A DNA stretch of 64,000 nt from F1-80-MAGs062 sp046345315 (lineage in GTDB: Bacteria; Planctomycetota; Planctomycetia; Planctomycetales; Planctomycetaceae): positions 1-64,000 of the forward strand of contig JBKDKA010000022.1 of assembly GCA_046345315.1 (NCBI GenBank). Reading direction: 5' to 3'. The position numbers and the translations under genes were made by a program. The notes beneath the pieces are model-generated. The model worked only from the letters and a program-made list of their open reading frames with translations. It did not search any database and had not been told where the DNA came from. Positions 62,734 to 64,000 of the stretch are shown in pieces (the stretch's first letter is position 1; each line of letters opens with the position of its first letter).

Positions 62734-64000
62734 ATGGCCGACCGAAAACTGACACTGACGGTAATACTGACTCTGATCGGTCTGACCCTCTTGATTTCGG
62801 ACTCTGCGCTGAAAGCATGTCCATTCTGTCTTGCGCCACCGAATACGCTCGCCGTTCAGATCGATGAAGCGGATGTCATTCTGGTCGGCGAAATGGTCGG
62901 AAGAAGACTTTACGAGCGACAGATTCAGGTCGACGTCAATGCCACGACGCAGTTCCGTATTGTCAGAACGATCAAAGCTCCCGGAATGAGCCTGAACTCG
63001 GGTTCTCAATCGCGGCCGGCGCCGATGTTTCTTCGTCCAGGGCAGATCGTCACAATTCCCGGCTACAATGACTCCACGCCGGGGGAACTCTGCCTTTTGA
63101 TGGGGCGATTCACGGACACGGGGTCCGGAGAAAAGTCTCAAACCTATGATCTCGCGGAATCTGAGGACACCGGTACCGACGTCGACAATGGTGTGCAACA
63201 AGCTTCTGCATCATCAGACAGTCCTGAGTCGTCGAGCGGAATTGTGAAATCGGGCGGTATTCAGACAGCAGAATTCGAAGTGGACGCAGCTTCGGCAGAT
63301 GCTGCATCGGAGGCTTCAAGTGGCTCATCTTCGGAAAACAGATCGGCTTATCGTGTGTCGCTTGTTTCACTGGTCGTGCCGGAACTCCTGGAATGGGATT
63401 CTCCGACACCCGTCACTCCCGAACGGCTCGAATACATTCTTGGTGCTCCCGCAGCGTCAGTTCCGAAATCACTTCGTCTGCCATATTACATCAACTGGCT
63501 GGAATCGCCTGACGAACAGATCGCTGCAGATGCCTGGGCGGAGTTTGCCGGAGCGCCTTACGAAGACGTGATCTCTGTGACTCGCCTGTACCCGCGGGAA
63601 AAGCTTCGACAATGGGTCGCGAACCCGGAAACCAATCCGGAACGACTGGGGCTCTTCGGAATGATGCTGGGGCTTTGCGGTGAAAGCGACGATGCGGCTT
63701 TGATGCAGAAACTGATCGGCGAGCCTCGCTCATCCAAAGACTTCCGCTACGGCATTGAAGGAGTCATGGGCGGATATCTACTTCTCACGGGAGAATCCGG
63801 ACTCCGATATCTTGAAGATTCGCGTCTCAAGGTGCCGGGTGTCGCTGCGGAAGAGCTCTTCGCAGTTGTAAGTGCAATTCAGTACATCTGGAGCTACGAA
63901 AGCACTCGGATCGATCGCAGCCGTCTCAGAGAGTCTCTGCATGGACTGCTGCATCATCCTGACATGCAGGAAATTGTCATCACAGATCTAGCTCGCTGGA
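62734..64000 (+). CDS. Secreted protein with N-terminal CxxC, 5' part (runs off the window)
   Basis: Open from ATG 62734 to the window end (422 codons seen). AGGAG lies about 9 nt upstream. A hydrophobic signal segment (LTLTVILTLIGLTLLISDSA) ends in LKACPFCLAPPNTL, a CPFC motif right after the cleavage region seen in some planctomycete secreted proteins. A beta-rich part (VILVGEMVGRRLY) is followed by a Ser/Asp-rich linker and a helical part (PYYINWLESPDEQIAADAWAEF). Function is unknown; the CxxC could be redox-active or lipid- or metal-binding. Two other ATGs just upstream are out of frame. Confidence 0.7.
   Translation, partial: MADRKLTLTVILTLIGLTLLISDSALKACPFCLAPPNTLAVQIDEADVILVGEMVGRRLYERQIQVDVNATTQFRIVRTIKAPGMSLNSGSQSRPAPMFLRPGQIVTIPGYNDSTPGELCLLMGRFTDTGSGEKSQTYDLAESEDTGTDVDNGVQQASASSDSPESSSGIVKSGGIQTAEFEVDAASADAASEASSGSSSENRSAYRVSLVSLVVPELLEWDSPTPVTPERLEYILGAPAASVPKSLRLPYYINWLESPDEQIAADAWAEFAGAPYEDVISVTRLYPREKLRQWVANPETNPERLGLFGMMLGLCGESDDAALMQKLIGEPRSSKDFRYGIEGVMGGYLLLTGESGLRYLEDSRLKVPGVAAEELFAVVSAIQYIWSYESTRIDRSRLRESLHGLLHHPDMQEIVITDLARW

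Overview
The window looks like chromosomal DNA from a planctomycete (Planctomycetota, probably Planctomycetales). The evidence is the protein families: DUF1501, tandem DUF1080, a PSCyt1-type haem domain fused to WD40 repeats, a sorbosone-dehydrogenase propeller fused to haem-binding domains, a zinc-ribbon Ser/Thr kinase, secreted Cys-rich low-complexity proteins, and futalosine-pathway menaquinone genes. No rRNA, tRNA, CRISPR array, phage module or complete IS was seen. Most genes are housekeeping or typical planctomycete secreted proteins. Genus was not determined.

Layout. 0-15.9 kb: the end of an HDOD gene, a DUF2126 transglutaminase-like gene, csrA, argG, an alpha/beta hydrolase, a five-PAS hybrid histidine kinase, a TraB-like protein, an ECF sigma factor with a zinc-finger anti-sigma partner, rimO and pgsA. 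16-25.3 kb: a tandem DUF1080 protein, a Cys-rich disordered secreted protein, holB, glnA, a secreted alpha/beta hydrolase and a LURP-one-like protein. 25.4-38.4 kb: glpK-glpD, a PhyH dioxygenase, a GH67-N-like secreted protein, a repeat-rich gap, a thioredoxin-fold protein without its cysteines, DUF1501 and an SMP-30/gluconolactonase. 38.7-48.6 kb: a flavoprotein with three C-terminal haem sites, mqnB-mqnD, a Gfo/Idh/MocA protein, hemB, a PolB-type exonuclease, moxR and ruvX. 48.6-64 kb: a haem-WD40 protein, a DEAD-box helicase, a PNPOx-like protein, a Ser/Thr kinase, a VOC protein, a 1089-aa propeller/three-haem protein, and the start of a secreted CxxC protein cut by the window edge.

How the genes fit together. 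Menaquinone (mqnB/mqnD), haem (hemB), glycerol-3-phosphate oxidation (glpK/glpD) and several c-type haem proteins point to a respiratory, polymer-degrading lifestyle. Secreted carbohydrate-linked families (two DUF1080 domains, GH67-N-like, SMP-30, Gfo/Idh, sorbosone dehydrogenase type) agree with that. Regulation is represented by CsrA, an ECF sigma/anti-sigma pair, a hybrid kinase and an STPK.

The most distinctive non-coding feature is a dense load of small palindromic elements in the intergenic gaps. One family (about 132 bp) has 12-bp terminal inverted repeats and two 23-nt internal palindromic arms. A second is 147 bp and creates false EGEAPAEP/GSAGASPS reading frames. A third has 24-bp terminal repeats. 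There are also a 288-289-bp tandem duplication and a 127-bp-period tandem array. At two genes the stop codon lies inside such an element. No obviously new multi-gene system was found. The best candidates for new biology are these elements, the C-terminal triple-haem flavoprotein, and the redox-dead thioredoxin-fold protein.
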